Assembly: GCF_000263855.1 (NCBI RefSeq)
Contig: NZ_AJWX01000015.1
Coordinates: forward strand, 1-64,000
Direction of reading: 5' to 3'
DNA from: Pseudomonas sp. M47T1
Lineage (GTDB): Bacteria > Pseudomonadota > Gammaproteobacteria > Pseudomonadales > Pseudomonadaceae
DNA: 64,000 nt
Numbering within the stretch: the first letter of the stretch is position 1; each line of letters begins with the position of its first letter. Position numbers and translations under genes: made by a program. Positions 25,943 through 34,153 of this stretch are shown here, one piece after another. Below the pieces are notes generated by a model, which saw nothing but the letters and a program-made list of their open reading frames with translations, was not told the DNA's origin and made no database searches.

Positions 25943-26958
25943 AGCCACCCCCGGCGCACTCGGTGCAGCACCAGCACGAAAGCCACGGCACCCAGCAATT
26001 CGGTGACAATGCCCAGCGGCACTTCGCCTGCGCCCAGGCTGCGCGCCACGGCGTCGGCGGCCAACAGAAAGCAGGCGCCCAGGCCTGCGCTGACGGGCAG
26101 CAGCCGGGCATTGGCCGGGCCCACCAGCAGCCGCGCCAGGTGCGGCACCAGCAAACCGACCCAGCCCACCATGCCGGCGATGCTCACGGTCAGCGCGCTG
26201 ATCAGCGTGGCAAGCACGATCACCCCATACCGAATCCGTCGCACCGGCACGCCCAGGCTCAGCGCTTCATCGTCGCTGAGCGACAACGCATCAATGGCGC
26301 GGCCCAGCAGGCACAGCACGCCAATGGCCAGCAGCAACAGCGGTGCGGTCAGCTTCAAGGACTGTTGATCCACGGCGCTCAGGCTGCCCAACAGCCAGTA
26401 GACGATGGTAGGCAACTGGTTCAGCGGATCGGCCACGTACTGGGTGATGGACAGCAATGAGGTGAACAGTGCGTTGGCGACGATACCGCCGAGCACCAGC
26501 ATCAGGATGGAGGTCATGCCAACCAGATTGGCGATGGTCACCCCCAGCGCCACCGCCGCCAGGCCGGTGAGGCAGGCCAGCAGGGGAATCCACACTCCAT
26601 GCAGATTGGCGACAATGCCCACCGCCGCGCCAAACGCACAACCGCTGAGCACCCCCAGCAGCCCCGGCGACACCAGCGGGTTGCGAAACACCGCCTGGTA
26701 AGCTGCCCCGGACACCGACAGTCCGGCACCCACCAGCACCCCGGCGATAACCCGTGGCAGGCGGCTGTCGAACACCAGGCTATGCAGCAGGGCGTATTGA
26801 TCGGCCGGCAAGTGCGCCCAGCCGGCCCAGGCACCCAGGAACTGGAGCAATTGGGAAAGGGGCAGCGGATAGCGCCCGATGGTCAGGGCCACCAGGCTGG
26901 CAAGCGTCACGGCCGCGAGGCTGAGAGCTGCAGGGTAGAGCGGTGCGGCACGTGACAT
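25939..26958 (-). CDS. ABC transporter permease (FecCD/BtuC type)
   Basis: A 339-residue permease with about ten transmembrane helices and the FecCD landmarks: SRLPRVIAGVLVGAGLSVSGAAYQ near the N-terminus, NPLVSPGLLGVLSG, and GMVGWVGLLVPHLARLL near the C-terminus. It forms the inner-membrane channel of the importer, probably as a homodimer with the ATPase. It is the first gene of the operon. The inverted repeat at 26973-27008 lies directly upstream. Confidence 0.93.
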   Translation of the reverse strand: MSRAAPLYPAALSLAAVTLASLVALTIGRYPLPLSQLLQFLGAWAGWAHLPADQYALLHSLVFDSRLPRVIAGVLVGAGLSVSGAAYQAVFRNPLVSPGLLGVLSGCAFGAAVGIVANLHGVWIPLLACLTGLAAVALGVTIANLVGMTSILMLVLGGIVANALFTSLLSITQYVADPLNQLPTIVYWLLGSLSAVDQQSLKLTAPLLLLAIGVLCLLGRAIDALSLSDDEALSLGVPVRRIRYGVIVLATLISALTVSIAGMVGWVGLLVPHLARLLVGPANARLLPVSAGLGACFLLAADAVARSLGAGEVPLGIVTELLGAVAFVLVLHRVRRGWL

Positions 26959-26972
26959 CAGCGGGGTTCGAT

Positions 26973-27008
26973 TTCAGGCGTTGTAACAAAAAGTATATAG
27001 CGCCTGAA
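26973..27008. promoter_or_regulatory. Inverted repeat in the importer operon promoter; partial ModE-like match
   Basis: TTCAGGCG (26973-26980) and CGCCTGAA (27001-27008) form an exact 8-base inverted repeat separated by 20 AT-rich bases, 15 bases upstream of the permease start. Read leftward, the interior is CGCTATATA, six bases, GTTACAACG (26979-27002). The first half matches the ModE half-site CGNTATATA exactly; the second half matches only in part. No convincing Fur box was seen here. It is either an operator or part of a promoter; identity is inference. Confidence 0.45.
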
Positions 27009-27141
27009 GTAAATGAACCAGAACGTACATTATGAAAAAAGATTTATGTTGGGGGGCCTTTTCAAATCAAACGCCGAAACACAAGCGGACGGCCTCAAAT
27101 GGCAGTGAGGCTATCAAGGCAGGACCCGCAAAACCGAGCCC

Positions 27142-27185
27142 AAAAAAAGAGCCATTACCACCGGGGGGAGCGGGGATAACGGCTC
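27142..27185 (-). terminator. Rho-independent terminator downstream of the LysR gene
   Basis: Read on the minus strand, GAGCCGTTA and TAATGGCTC form a nine-pair stem (one G-U pair) over 27149-27185, followed at once by TTTTTTT (27142-27148). It lies ~130 bases after the leftward LysR stop, within the 354-base gap before the importer operon, and would insulate that operon. Confidence 0.75.
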
Positions 27186-27260
27186 AACAAGGGGCGTCAA
27201 GCAGTTGGTAATCTCGACGACCGGCAATGTATCAGTGGGTCTGTTTGTTAGCTACCTATC

Positions 27261-27284
27261 AAAAGGAAAGGGTGTTTTCCTTTT
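27261..27284. other. AT-rich hairpin after the LysR gene
   Basis: AAAAGGAAA and TTTCCTTTT form an exact nine-base inverted repeat with a six-base loop (GGGTGT), 29 bases after the LysR stop. Without a GC-rich stem it is a weak terminator at best. The rest of the 354-base gap (26959-27312) holds the other two sites listed and no gene that could be supported. Confidence 0.4.
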
Positions 27285-27312
27285 CAGGTAACAATGCGCT
27301 GGGGGCGGGGCG

Positions 27313-28200
27313 TTAAGGCGGTGTCAGCAGCGTGCGCGCTTGGGCGAAGCACTTCTCGGCAATGGCCGAGCGCGGCTCGGTGCGGCGCATGATCAAACCA
27401 AGGGGTGCCAGCACCTCGGCGTCGGGCAACTCCAGCACGCCCACGTGCTCACTCAAGGCTTCGAAACCGCCGTCCAAGGGCATCACCGCGCAGCAAAAGC
27501 CGGCCTGCAGGGCCTGGATCAACTGGAAGGTGGAGTCGCTTTCCAGCACCGGTCGCGGGTTCAGGCCGCGGCTGCGGAAACTCAGGTCCACCGATTTGCG
27601 AAAGTGCATGCCGTTGAGGATCATCCCCAACGGCAGCTGCGCAGCGTCTTCCCAACTGATGTGGTCGCTGTGAAAGGTGAAATAGCGCTTGTCGTACAGC
27701 ACGCCGACCCGGGTCGAGGACAGCTCGAAAAACTCGAAATGGTTGGCGTTGACCTGGTCCAGGTAGCAGATGCCCAAATCGACCTGGTTGTTGGCCAGGG
27801 CGGCGAAGATGTCATCGCTGGTCATGGTCGACACACTGAAGCCCAACTCCGGAAACTCCTTGGCCAGGGCCTGAATGAACTGGGTGGTGTTGAAGCTGCT
27901 CAGGGGTACCACGCCCAGGCGCAGGTCGCCGATCAACTGCCCGCGGCAGGCGGCGGCTTCGGCGTACAGGCCGTCGTGGGCAGCGATCAGCGTGCGCGCC
28001 CAGGCCAATACGCGCTCACCGGCCGGGGTGAAACCCTCGAAACGCTGGCCACGGTTGACCAGCACGATATTCAACTCGTCTTCCAGGTTGCGCAGGCGCA
28101 TGGACAGGGTGGGCTGGGTGATGTTGCAGCGCGCGGCAGCCTGGCCGAAATGGCGCGTCTGGTCCAGGGCAATGAGGAATTTGAGTTGTTTGATATCCAA
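27313..28200 (-). CDS. LysR-family regulator beside molybdenum enzyme genes
   Basis: A 295-residue LysR regulator with the classical N-terminus MDIKQLKFLIALDQTRHFGQ and helix-turn-helix AAARCNITQPTLSMRLRNLE. The C-terminal effector domain contains the LGVVPLSSFN start typical of the CysB/formate-dehydrogenase-regulator type. It lies 88 bases downstream of moaA in the same direction and between it and the importer operon. Regulators of this kind often control the neighbouring FdhF/YdeP oxidoreductase; the inverted repeat at 29367-29443 is a candidate target. Confidence 0.9.
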   Translation of the reverse strand: MDIKQLKFLIALDQTRHFGQAAARCNITQPTLSMRLRNLEDELNIVLVNRGQRFEGFTPAGERVLAWARTLIAAHDGLYAEAAACRGQLIGDLRLGVVPLSSFNTTQFIQALAKEFPELGFSVSTMTSDDIFAALANNQVDLGICYLDQVNANHFEFFELSSTRVGVLYDKRYFTFHSDHISWEDAAQLPLGMILNGMHFRKSVDLSFRSRGLNPRPVLESDSTFQLIQALQAGFCCAVMPLDGGFEALSEHVGVLELPDAEVLAPLGLIMRRTEPRSAIAEKCFAQARTLLTPP

Positions 28201-28288
28201 GGCAACACCGGCTCAGCAGTTGGGCAAAGCAGTAGGGTGGGTCATTACGCGGGTGCAGACAAGCGTATTCAACGGTCGAGACGGCCGT

Positions 28289-29287
28289 TCAGCCACCGGT
28301 CATGTTCATGAACCGCACCACCTGCACATCGTCGTTGTGCTGAAAGTCGTGGCGCCACGGCTTGATTTTCATGGCGTCGACAATGGCCTGCTCCACCTTG
28401 TGCGGTTGGCCAGGATGCGCGCGCAGCACCGCTTTGAGGTCCACGCCGTGCTCGTTGCCCAGGCACAGCAGCAACCGGCCTTCCACTGTGACGCGCACGC
28501 GGTTGCAGGTGGCGCAGAAGTTGTGGCTGTGGGGCGAGATAAAGCCAATGCGGATATGCGGCGCTTCGGCCAAGCGCCAGTAGCGCGATGGGCCCTGGGT
28601 GGATTCGGCGGAGTCGAGCAGGGTGTAGCGCTGGCTCATGACCTCGCGCACCTGGGCGCTGGAGAAGAACGCTTCGGCGCGGCTGTGCTCGCTGATCACC
28701 CCCAGCGGCATTTCTTCAATAAAGGAAATATCCAGGCCACGGTCGATGGCGAAGGCCACCAGGTCGTTGATCTCGTGATCGTTGCGGCCCTTCATCACCA
28801 CGCAGTTGAGCTTGGTGTGAGTGAACCCTGCGGCGTTGGCAGCATCGATGCCGTCTATCACGGTGGCCAGGTTGCCCGTGCGGGTCAGCTCCTTGAAGCG
28901 TGCCGGCTCCAGGCTGTCGAGGCTGATATTGAGGCGTTTGACGCCGGCGTCCTTGAGCGGCTGGGCCAGTTTGGCCAACTGCGAGCCGTTGGTGGTCAGG
29001 CACAGTTCGCGCAGGCCGGGCAGGGCGGCGATGCGCTGGCACAGCTCGACAATGCCCTTGCGCACCAGTGGCTCGCCGCCGGTGAGGCGGATTTTGCGGG
29101 TGCCCAGCGCCACGAAGCGCTCGGCCAACTCGGCAATCTCCTCCAGGCCTAGAATACGCTGGCGCGGCAGGAAGGTCATGTCTTCGGCCATGCAGTATAC
29201 GCAGCGAAAATCGCAGCGGTCGGTCACCGACAGGCGCACGTAGTCCACGCGCCGGGCGAAGCCGTCTACCAAGGTCCGATCAGACAT
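28289..29287 (-). CDS. moaA: GTP 3',8-cyclase MoaA (molybdenum cofactor synthesis)
   Basis: A 332-residue radical-SAM enzyme catalysing the first step of molybdopterin synthesis: GTP to (8S)-3',8-cyclo-7,8-dihydroguanosine triphosphate. The N-terminal cluster motif is C25-x3-C29-x2-C32 in DRCDFRCVYC. The second, GTP-binding 4Fe-4S cluster is in CATCNRVRV...LLLC (Cx2Cx13C). The C-terminus ends in NMTGG, where the double Gly is required for activity. It is probably a second copy dedicated to the adjacent molybdoenzyme, since it stands apart from other moa genes here. It is divergent from the FdhF-like gene. Confidence 0.95.
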   Translation of the reverse strand: MSDRTLVDGFARRVDYVRLSVTDRCDFRCVYCMAEDMTFLPRQRILGLEEIAELAERFVALGTRKIRLTGGEPLVRKGIVELCQRIAALPGLRELCLTTNGSQLAKLAQPLKDAGVKRLNISLDSLEPARFKELTRTGNLATVIDGIDAANAAGFTHTKLNCVVMKGRNDHEINDLVAFAIDRGLDISFIEEMPLGVISEHSRAEAFFSSAQVREVMSQRYTLLDSAESTQGPSRYWRLAEAPHIRIGFISPHSHNFCATCNRVRVTVEGRLLLCLGNEHGVDLKAVLRAHPGQPHKVEQAIVDAMKIKPWRHDFQHNDDVQVVRFMNMTGG

Positions 29288-29366
29288 GCATACCTCATTG
29301 AACAGGTCATTCGTGGGGCCAGAATAAGGGGGAGGTGGGCACAGGTCTAATTACTTCTCCTGAATA

Positions 29367-29443
29367 CATGATCGACCCCATCTATGATGGGGAGCTGCAA
29401 GCTACCAGTTTGCATCTCGCCATCATAGATGGGGTCGATCATG
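29367..29443. promoter_or_regulatory. Perfect 24-bp inverted repeat between moaA and the FdhF-like gene
   Basis: Arms 29367-29390 and 29420-29443 are exact reverse complements, with a 29-base spacer. Each arm contains an inner palindrome: CCCCATCTATGATGGGG spanning the end of arm 1 and two spacer bases, and CCATCATAGATGG at the start of arm 2. The site is ~80 bases from both divergent start codons. It looks like a double operator, for example for a LysR-type regulator, and could also form a strong hairpin in a leader transcript. No open reading frame or transposase accompanies it. Confidence 0.8.
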
Positions 29444-29525
29444 CGTTCATTAATAGCAATTGGACAGCTACCAGGCCCGGGAATAGCCTGACATTCTGAA
29501 TTCACTGCACGAACACGGAGTGCCC

Positions 29526-31850
29526 ATGTCCCAGGTCGAACGCTATAAACCCTATAAAGGTGCCGCAGCCGGTTGGGGCGCTCTGGTAGCGGTGACGCGC
29601 AGTTGGCTGGGTAGCAAGAAGGCCCTGACCAACATCCGCGCCATGCTCAAGACCAACCAGAACGGCGGCTTCGACTGCCCGGGCTGCGCCTGGGGCGAGT
29701 CGCCGGAAAACGGCATGGTCAAGTTCTGCGAGAACGGCGCCAAGGCGGTGAACTGGGAAGCCACCGGGCGCTTGGTGAACCCGGCGTTCTTCAGCAAGTA
29801 CACAGTGGCGGCGCTGGCCTCGCAAACCGATTACTGGCTCGAATACCAGGGCCGCCTGACCCACCCCATGCGCTACGACGCCGCCAGCGACAAGTACGTG
29901 GAAACCAGCTGGGAGGATGCCTACGCGCTGATCGGCAAACACCTCAATGCGCTGGCGTCGCCGGACCAGGCCGAGTTCTACACCTCGGGCCGGGCCAGCA
30001 ACGAGGCGGCCTTCCTGTATCAGCTGTTCGTGCGAGCCTATGGCACCAACAACTTCCCCGATTGCTCGAACATGTGCCACGAAGCCAGTGGCGTGAGCAT
30101 GAAAGAGACCCTGGGCGTGGGCAAGGGCACTGTGATGTTCCATGACCTGGAACACGCTGACGCCATCTTCGTGATTGGCCAGAACCCTGGCACCAACCAC
30201 CCGCGCATGCTCGAACCGCTGCGCGAAGCGGTGGAACGCGGCGCCCAGGTGATCTGCATCAACCCGCTCAAGGAGCGTGGCCTGGAACGCTTCCAGCACC
30301 CGCAGCACCCTCTGGAGATGCTGGGCAACGGCTCCAAGCCCACCAGCTCTGCGTATTTTCGGCCGGCCCTGGGGGGCGACATGGCCGTGTTCCGCGGCAT
30401 GGCCAAGTTCCTGCTGCAATGGGAGCGCGAGGCCCAGGCCAAGGGCGAGCCAGCGGTATTCGACCACGCCTTCATCGCCGAGCACACCACCGGCATGGAC
30501 GCCTACCTGGCTGAAGTCGACGCCACGCCGTGGCCGCACATTATTGAGCAGTCGGGCCTGAGCCTGGCTGACATCGAACTGGCCGCCAGCATGTACCGCA
30601 AGGCCGAACGCGTGATCATGTGCTGGGCCATGGGGCTTACCCAGCACAAGCATTCGGTGCCAACCATTCAGGAAGTGATCAACGTGCAGCTGCTGCGCGG
30701 CAACGTCGGCCGCCCGGGCGCCGGCCTGTCGCCGGTGCGTGGCCACAGTAACGTGCAGGGCGACCGCACTATGGGCATCGACGAGAAACCGTCGAAAGCC
30801 CTGCTGGACGCCATCGAGAAACGCTTCAACTTCACCGTGCCCCGCGAAGTGGGCCACAACGCGGTGCAGGCCATCGGCGCCATGGAGCGCGGTGAAGCCA
30901 AGGTGTTCATCGCCCTGGGCGGCAACTTTGCCCAGGCCACGCCCGACACACCGCGCACCCATGCCGCGCTGCGCAAATGCGACCTCACGGTGCATATCGC
31001 CACCAAACTCAACCGTAGCCACCTGGTCACCGGTCGCGACGCGTTGATCCTGCCGTGCCTGGGCCGCACCGAAATCGACGTGCAGGTCAACGGCCCGCAG
31101 GGCATCACCGTGGAGGATACCTTCAGCATGGTGCACATCTCCCACGGCCAGCTTAAACCACGCTCGCCCGCCTTGAAGTCGGAACCGGCGATCATTGCCG
31201 GCATCGCCGCCGCCACCCTGGGCAACCACCCGGTGGACTGGCACTGGCTGGTGGGCGACTACAGCCGCATTCGTGACCTGATCGCCGACACGCTGCCTGG
31301 TTTCGACAATTTCAACGAGCGCCTGCAACACCCGGGCGGCTTCCACCTGGGCAACACCGCCGCGCAGCGCGTGTGGAAAACCGCCAGCGGCAAGGCCCAG
31401 TTCACCGCCAGCCTGCTACCCGATGACCTGGTTGACGCCGGTGTGCGCAAGATGAACGTCACCCCGGACCTGATCCTGCAGACCATGCGTTCCCACGACC
31501 AGTACAACACCACCCTGTATGGCCTGGATGACCGCTATCGCGGTGTGTACGGCATGCGCGACGTGGTGTTCGTCAACGAGGCCGACATCCGCAAGATGGG
31601 CATGGAACCGGGGCAGAAAGTGGACCTTGTGGCCCTGTGGGACGACAACCGTGAGCGTCGGGTCAAGGGTTTCACCCTGATTGCCTACGACATTCCACAA
31701 GGCCAGGCCGCCGCCTACTACCCGGAAACCAACCCGTTGGTGCCGCTGGAAAGCTACGGTGACCGTACCTTCACGCCAACGTCGAAGTTCATCGCCATCA
31801 AAGTGGAAAAGGCCAGCGATAGCGGCTTGATTTCCGCCGCTGTGGCCTGA
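29526..31850 (+). CDS. FdhF/YdeP-family molybdopterin oxidoreductase
   Basis: A 774-residue bis-MGD molybdenum enzyme, started at the ATG preceded by CACGGAGTGCCC. An N-terminal iron-sulfur-type motif has C51, C54 and C68 (DCPGCAWGE...KFC). C184 in NMCHEASG aligns with the Mo-ligating Cys/Sec region of formate dehydrogenase. The ALGGNFAQATPDTPRT segment and a C-terminal molydopterin-dinucleotide-binding domain (~residues 640-760) follow. There is no signal peptide, so it is cytoplasmic. The family includes E. coli YdeP (acid resistance) and putative formate dehydrogenases; the substrate is unproven. The divergent moaA and LysR gene form a self-contained module with it. Confidence 0.9.
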   Translation: MSQVERYKPYKGAAAGWGALVAVTRSWLGSKKALTNIRAMLKTNQNGGFDCPGCAWGESPENGMVKFCENGAKAVNWEATGRLVNPAFFSKYTVAALASQTDYWLEYQGRLTHPMRYDAASDKYVETSWEDAYALIGKHLNALASPDQAEFYTSGRASNEAAFLYQLFVRAYGTNNFPDCSNMCHEASGVSMKETLGVGKGTVMFHDLEHADAIFVIGQNPGTNHPRMLEPLREAVERGAQVICINPLKERGLERFQHPQHPLEMLGNGSKPTSSAYFRPALGGDMAVFRGMAKFLLQWEREAQAKGEPAVFDHAFIAEHTTGMDAYLAEVDATPWPHIIEQSGLSLADIELAASMYRKAERVIMCWAMGLTQHKHSVPTIQEVINVQLLRGNVGRPGAGLSPVRGHSNVQGDRTMGIDEKPSKALLDAIEKRFNFTVPREVGHNAVQAIGAMERGEAKVFIALGGNFAQATPDTPRTHAALRKCDLTVHIATKLNRSHLVTGRDALILPCLGRTEIDVQVNGPQGITVEDTFSMVHISHGQLKPRSPALKSEPAIIAGIAAATLGNHPVDWHWLVGDYSRIRDLIADTLPGFDNFNERLQHPGGFHLGNTAAQRVWKTASGKAQFTASLLPDDLVDAGVRKMNVTPDLILQTMRSHDQYNTTLYGLDDRYRGVYGMRDVVFVNEADIRKMGMEPGQKVDLVALWDDNRERRVKGFTLIAYDIPQGQAAAYYPETNPLVPLESYGDRTFTPTSKFIAIKVEKASDSGLISAAVA

Positions 31851-31866
31851 CAAGGCTGCACATCCA

Positions 31867-31904
31867 CCCGTAGCCGCTGCCCGCGGCAGAGGCTACGGGG
31901 TTTT
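31867..31904 (+). terminator. Terminator of the FdhF-like gene
   Basis: CCCGTAGCC (31867-31875) pairs with GGCTACGGG (31891-31899); the loop contains an inner CTGCC/GGCAG pairing. GTTTT follows. It lies 16 bases after the oxidoreductase stop. The GTAGCCGCTGCC...GGC core is also related to the REP-like units at 4.4-6.6 kb. Confidence 0.8.
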
Positions 31905-31978
31905 GCATGATCTTTGCCTTACCGTGAATTTCTCCGCCTCGCCGTGTTCCAACAGCGATGCCCCGGAGAATGGACGCC

Positions 31979-32464
31979 ATGGATCACCCCCGCCGAACCC
32001 TGCTCAAGGCCCTGCTGGGCGCCTGGACGGCCGCGCAAATTCCCTTTGCCTTGGCCGCGCCGATCGACACCGCCGACCAGGGCGATTTCCTTGCCCTGTC
32101 CGCGTTGATCGCCGGCCAGCAAGCCCTCGACCGGGCCTTGGCTGATGCGCTGCAACAGGCCTTGAGCGAACTGCATCCCGGTTTCAGCGACCAGGTCACC
32201 CAGGTGCTGGCCCTGATCGAAGCCCGCCACCTCGACGCCGCCACACTGCAACCCAGCCTCGACGCCGAGCAATCGCCCTTGGCTCATGTCCCCCGAGCCA
32301 TGGCCCGTGGCTGGTTCATGGGCATTGTCGGCAGCGGCGTCCAAGCTCGCTGCGTCGCCTATGAAAACGCCCTCAACGCGCAGATGGTCAGCGACGTGCT
32401 GCAACCGCCCAGTTACGCCCTGGGTGGCTACGGCGTCTGGGCTTCGAAACCGCTGGGGACATAG
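31979..32464 (+). CDS. Sugar/alcohol dehydrogenase small (gamma) subunit, Tat-targeted
   Basis: A 161-residue protein with an N-terminal twin-arginine leader (RRTLLKALLGAWTAAQIPFA) ending near AAP. It matches the small-subunit family of three-component FAD-dependent dehydrogenases (gluconate, sorbitol or glucose type), with the C-terminal pattern RGWFMGIVG...YENALNAQMVSD...PPSYALGGYG..W. This subunit escorts the flavoprotein through the Tat pathway and helps mature it. Three in-frame ATGs exist (31958, 31970, 31979); 31979 is preferred for its GGAG spacing. Three bases separate it from the catalytic subunit gene. Confidence 0.85.
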   Translation: MDHPRRTLLKALLGAWTAAQIPFALAAPIDTADQGDFLALSALIAGQQALDRALADALQQALSELHPGFSDQVTQVLALIEARHLDAATLQPSLDAEQSPLAHVPRAMARGWFMGIVGSGVQARCVAYENALNAQMVSDVLQPPSYALGGYGVWASKPLGT

Positions 32465-32467
32465 GCC

Positions 32468-34066
32468 ATGACGGATACCCTGAGCGCGGACGTGGTGGTG
32501 ATTGGCAGCGGCATCGTCGGTGCCACCGCCGCGCGACGCCTGGCGCAGCAGGGCGCGTCGGTGCTGATTCTGGAGGCGGGCGGGCAGATCGAACACGCTC
32601 AGGTGGTGGCAGCCTTTCGCGCCTCACCGCGCAAGCACGACTGGCTGGCGCCGTACCCCTACCATGACTGGGCACCGCACCCCCTCTACCAGCCCGAGCC
32701 CAACGGCTACCTGGACCAGGCCGGGCCGTACCCCTACGAAACCCAGTACATCCGTGGCGTGGGCGGTACCAGCTGGCACTGGGCCGCGCAGGCCTGGCGC
32801 CTGCTGCCCAACGATTTCCAGATGAAAAGCCTGTACGACGTGGGCCGGGACTGGCCCATCAGCTACGCCGACCTTGAGCCGTTCTACCAGGACGCCGAAA
32901 GGCTGATGGGCGTGTCTGGCGCCGACAACACCGGCTCGCCGCGCAGCCAGCCGCTGCCCATGGCGCCAGTGGCCGAGCCGTACGCCATGGCCCGCATCCG
33001 CGAGCGCCTGGCGCCGGCCTACGCCGTGGTGGGCAACACGGCGGCGCGCAACAGCCAAGTCTACGACGGCCGCCCGCCGTGTTGCGCCAGCAACAGCTGC
33101 CAGCCCATTTGCCCGATCAATGCCCAGTACCACGGCGGCATTGCCATCCAGCAGGCGCTGGCCGCGGGCGTGCGCCTGCAAACCCGAGCGGTGGTCTATC
33201 GGCTGGAGCACGACGCGTCAGGGCGTATCGTCGCCGCCCACTATTATGACCCGGACAAGCAGGCGTACCGGGTCACCGGCCAGACCTTCATCCTCGCCGC
33301 CAACGGTATCGAAAGCCCCAAGCTGCTGCTGATGTCGGCCAGCGACCGTTTCCCCCATGGCCTGGCGAACGGTTCGGGCCAGGTGGGCCGCAACCTCATG
33401 GACCACCCCAGTACCTCGCTCAGCTTCGATGCCGACGAAGCATTGTGGCTGGGCCGCGGCCCGCAGAGCCCAAGCTCCATCAACACCCTGCGCGACGGCG
33501 ACTTTCGCCGCCACCGCGCCGCCTACCGCCTGGATTTCACCAACGTGTCGCGGGTGGACACCGCCACCCAAGCACTGCTCAAGGCTGGCGTCTACGGTGC
33601 CGAATTCAAGACCCAATTGCGCCACCGCGCCGCCTTTGAAATGAGTGTCAAGGACGTGCTGGAATTGTTGCCACACCCCGACAACCGAGTAACCCTGAGT
33701 GACCGTCGCGACACGCTGGGCTTGCCCACGCCGCGGCTGCATTACGCTATCGACGACTACACCCGGCGCGGCGCCGAGGCCTCGCGTCAGGATTTCCTGC
33801 GTATTGCGCAGTTGATGGGCGGCACCAACCTGCGGCATAGCAAGCCGGGAGCGTTTTCCAACAACCAGCACATCACCGGCACGCTGGGCATGGGCAATGA
33901 ACCGGCCACGTCAGTGTGCGATGGTGAGGGCCGCTGCCATCAGCATGACAATCTATTCTTGTGCGGCACCGGGGTGATGCCCACCTCGGCCACCGTCAAC
34001 TCGACGTTGACGGCGGTGGCATTGGCCTTGCGCAGTGCCGGGGCCATCATTGATAAGCAAAGCTGA
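32468..34066 (+). CDS. GMC-family FAD-dependent dehydrogenase, catalytic subunit with 3Fe-4S motif
   Basis: A 532-residue flavoprotein with the FAD-binding motif VVIGSGIVGATAA (residues 10-22) and the CC-x4-C-x3-C iron-sulfur motif at C205, C206, C211 and C215, as in Burkholderia FAD-glucose dehydrogenase. The C-terminal GMC active-site region (NNQHITGTLGMG, then GTGVMPTSATVN) carries the catalytic His/Asn pair. It oxidises a sugar, polyol or sugar acid in the periplasm, exported with its small subunit. The expected third gene, a membrane-anchored cytochrome c, is not downstream: a thiolase gene follows. Electrons must go to another acceptor or to a cytochrome encoded elsewhere. Confidence 0.9.
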   Translation: MTDTLSADVVVIGSGIVGATAARRLAQQGASVLILEAGGQIEHAQVVAAFRASPRKHDWLAPYPYHDWAPHPLYQPEPNGYLDQAGPYPYETQYIRGVGGTSWHWAAQAWRLLPNDFQMKSLYDVGRDWPISYADLEPFYQDAERLMGVSGADNTGSPRSQPLPMAPVAEPYAMARIRERLAPAYAVVGNTAARNSQVYDGRPPCCASNSCQPICPINAQYHGGIAIQQALAAGVRLQTRAVVYRLEHDASGRIVAAHYYDPDKQAYRVTGQTFILAANGIESPKLLLMSASDRFPHGLANGSGQVGRNLMDHPSTSLSFDADEALWLGRGPQSPSSINTLRDGDFRRHRAAYRLDFTNVSRVDTATQALLKAGVYGAEFKTQLRHRAAFEMSVKDVLELLPHPDNRVTLSDRRDTLGLPTPRLHYAIDDYTRRGAEASRQDFLRIAQLMGGTNLRHSKPGAFSNNQHITGTLGMGNEPATSVCDGEGRCHQHDNLFLCGTGVMPTSATVNSTLTAVALALRSAGAIIDKQS

Positions 34067-34153
34067 ATAACTGCTTTAAAAAACAAACTTATCAAAATAA
34101 TCTGCATCCTCGACAATGGGTTCCATACGTCCAATAACAATGAGGTTTCCACC

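Noticed and set aside
26959..27060. Fur box upstream of the TonB/ABC operon
   Set aside because: Expected for a siderophore system, but no stretch with adequate match to the GATAATGATAATCATTATC consensus was seen.
26959..27312. Molybdenum-cofactor or cobalamin riboswitch in the gap near the moaA/LysR/importer genes
   Set aside because: The conserved cores of these riboswitches were not recognised; the visible structure is explained by a terminator and short inverted repeats.
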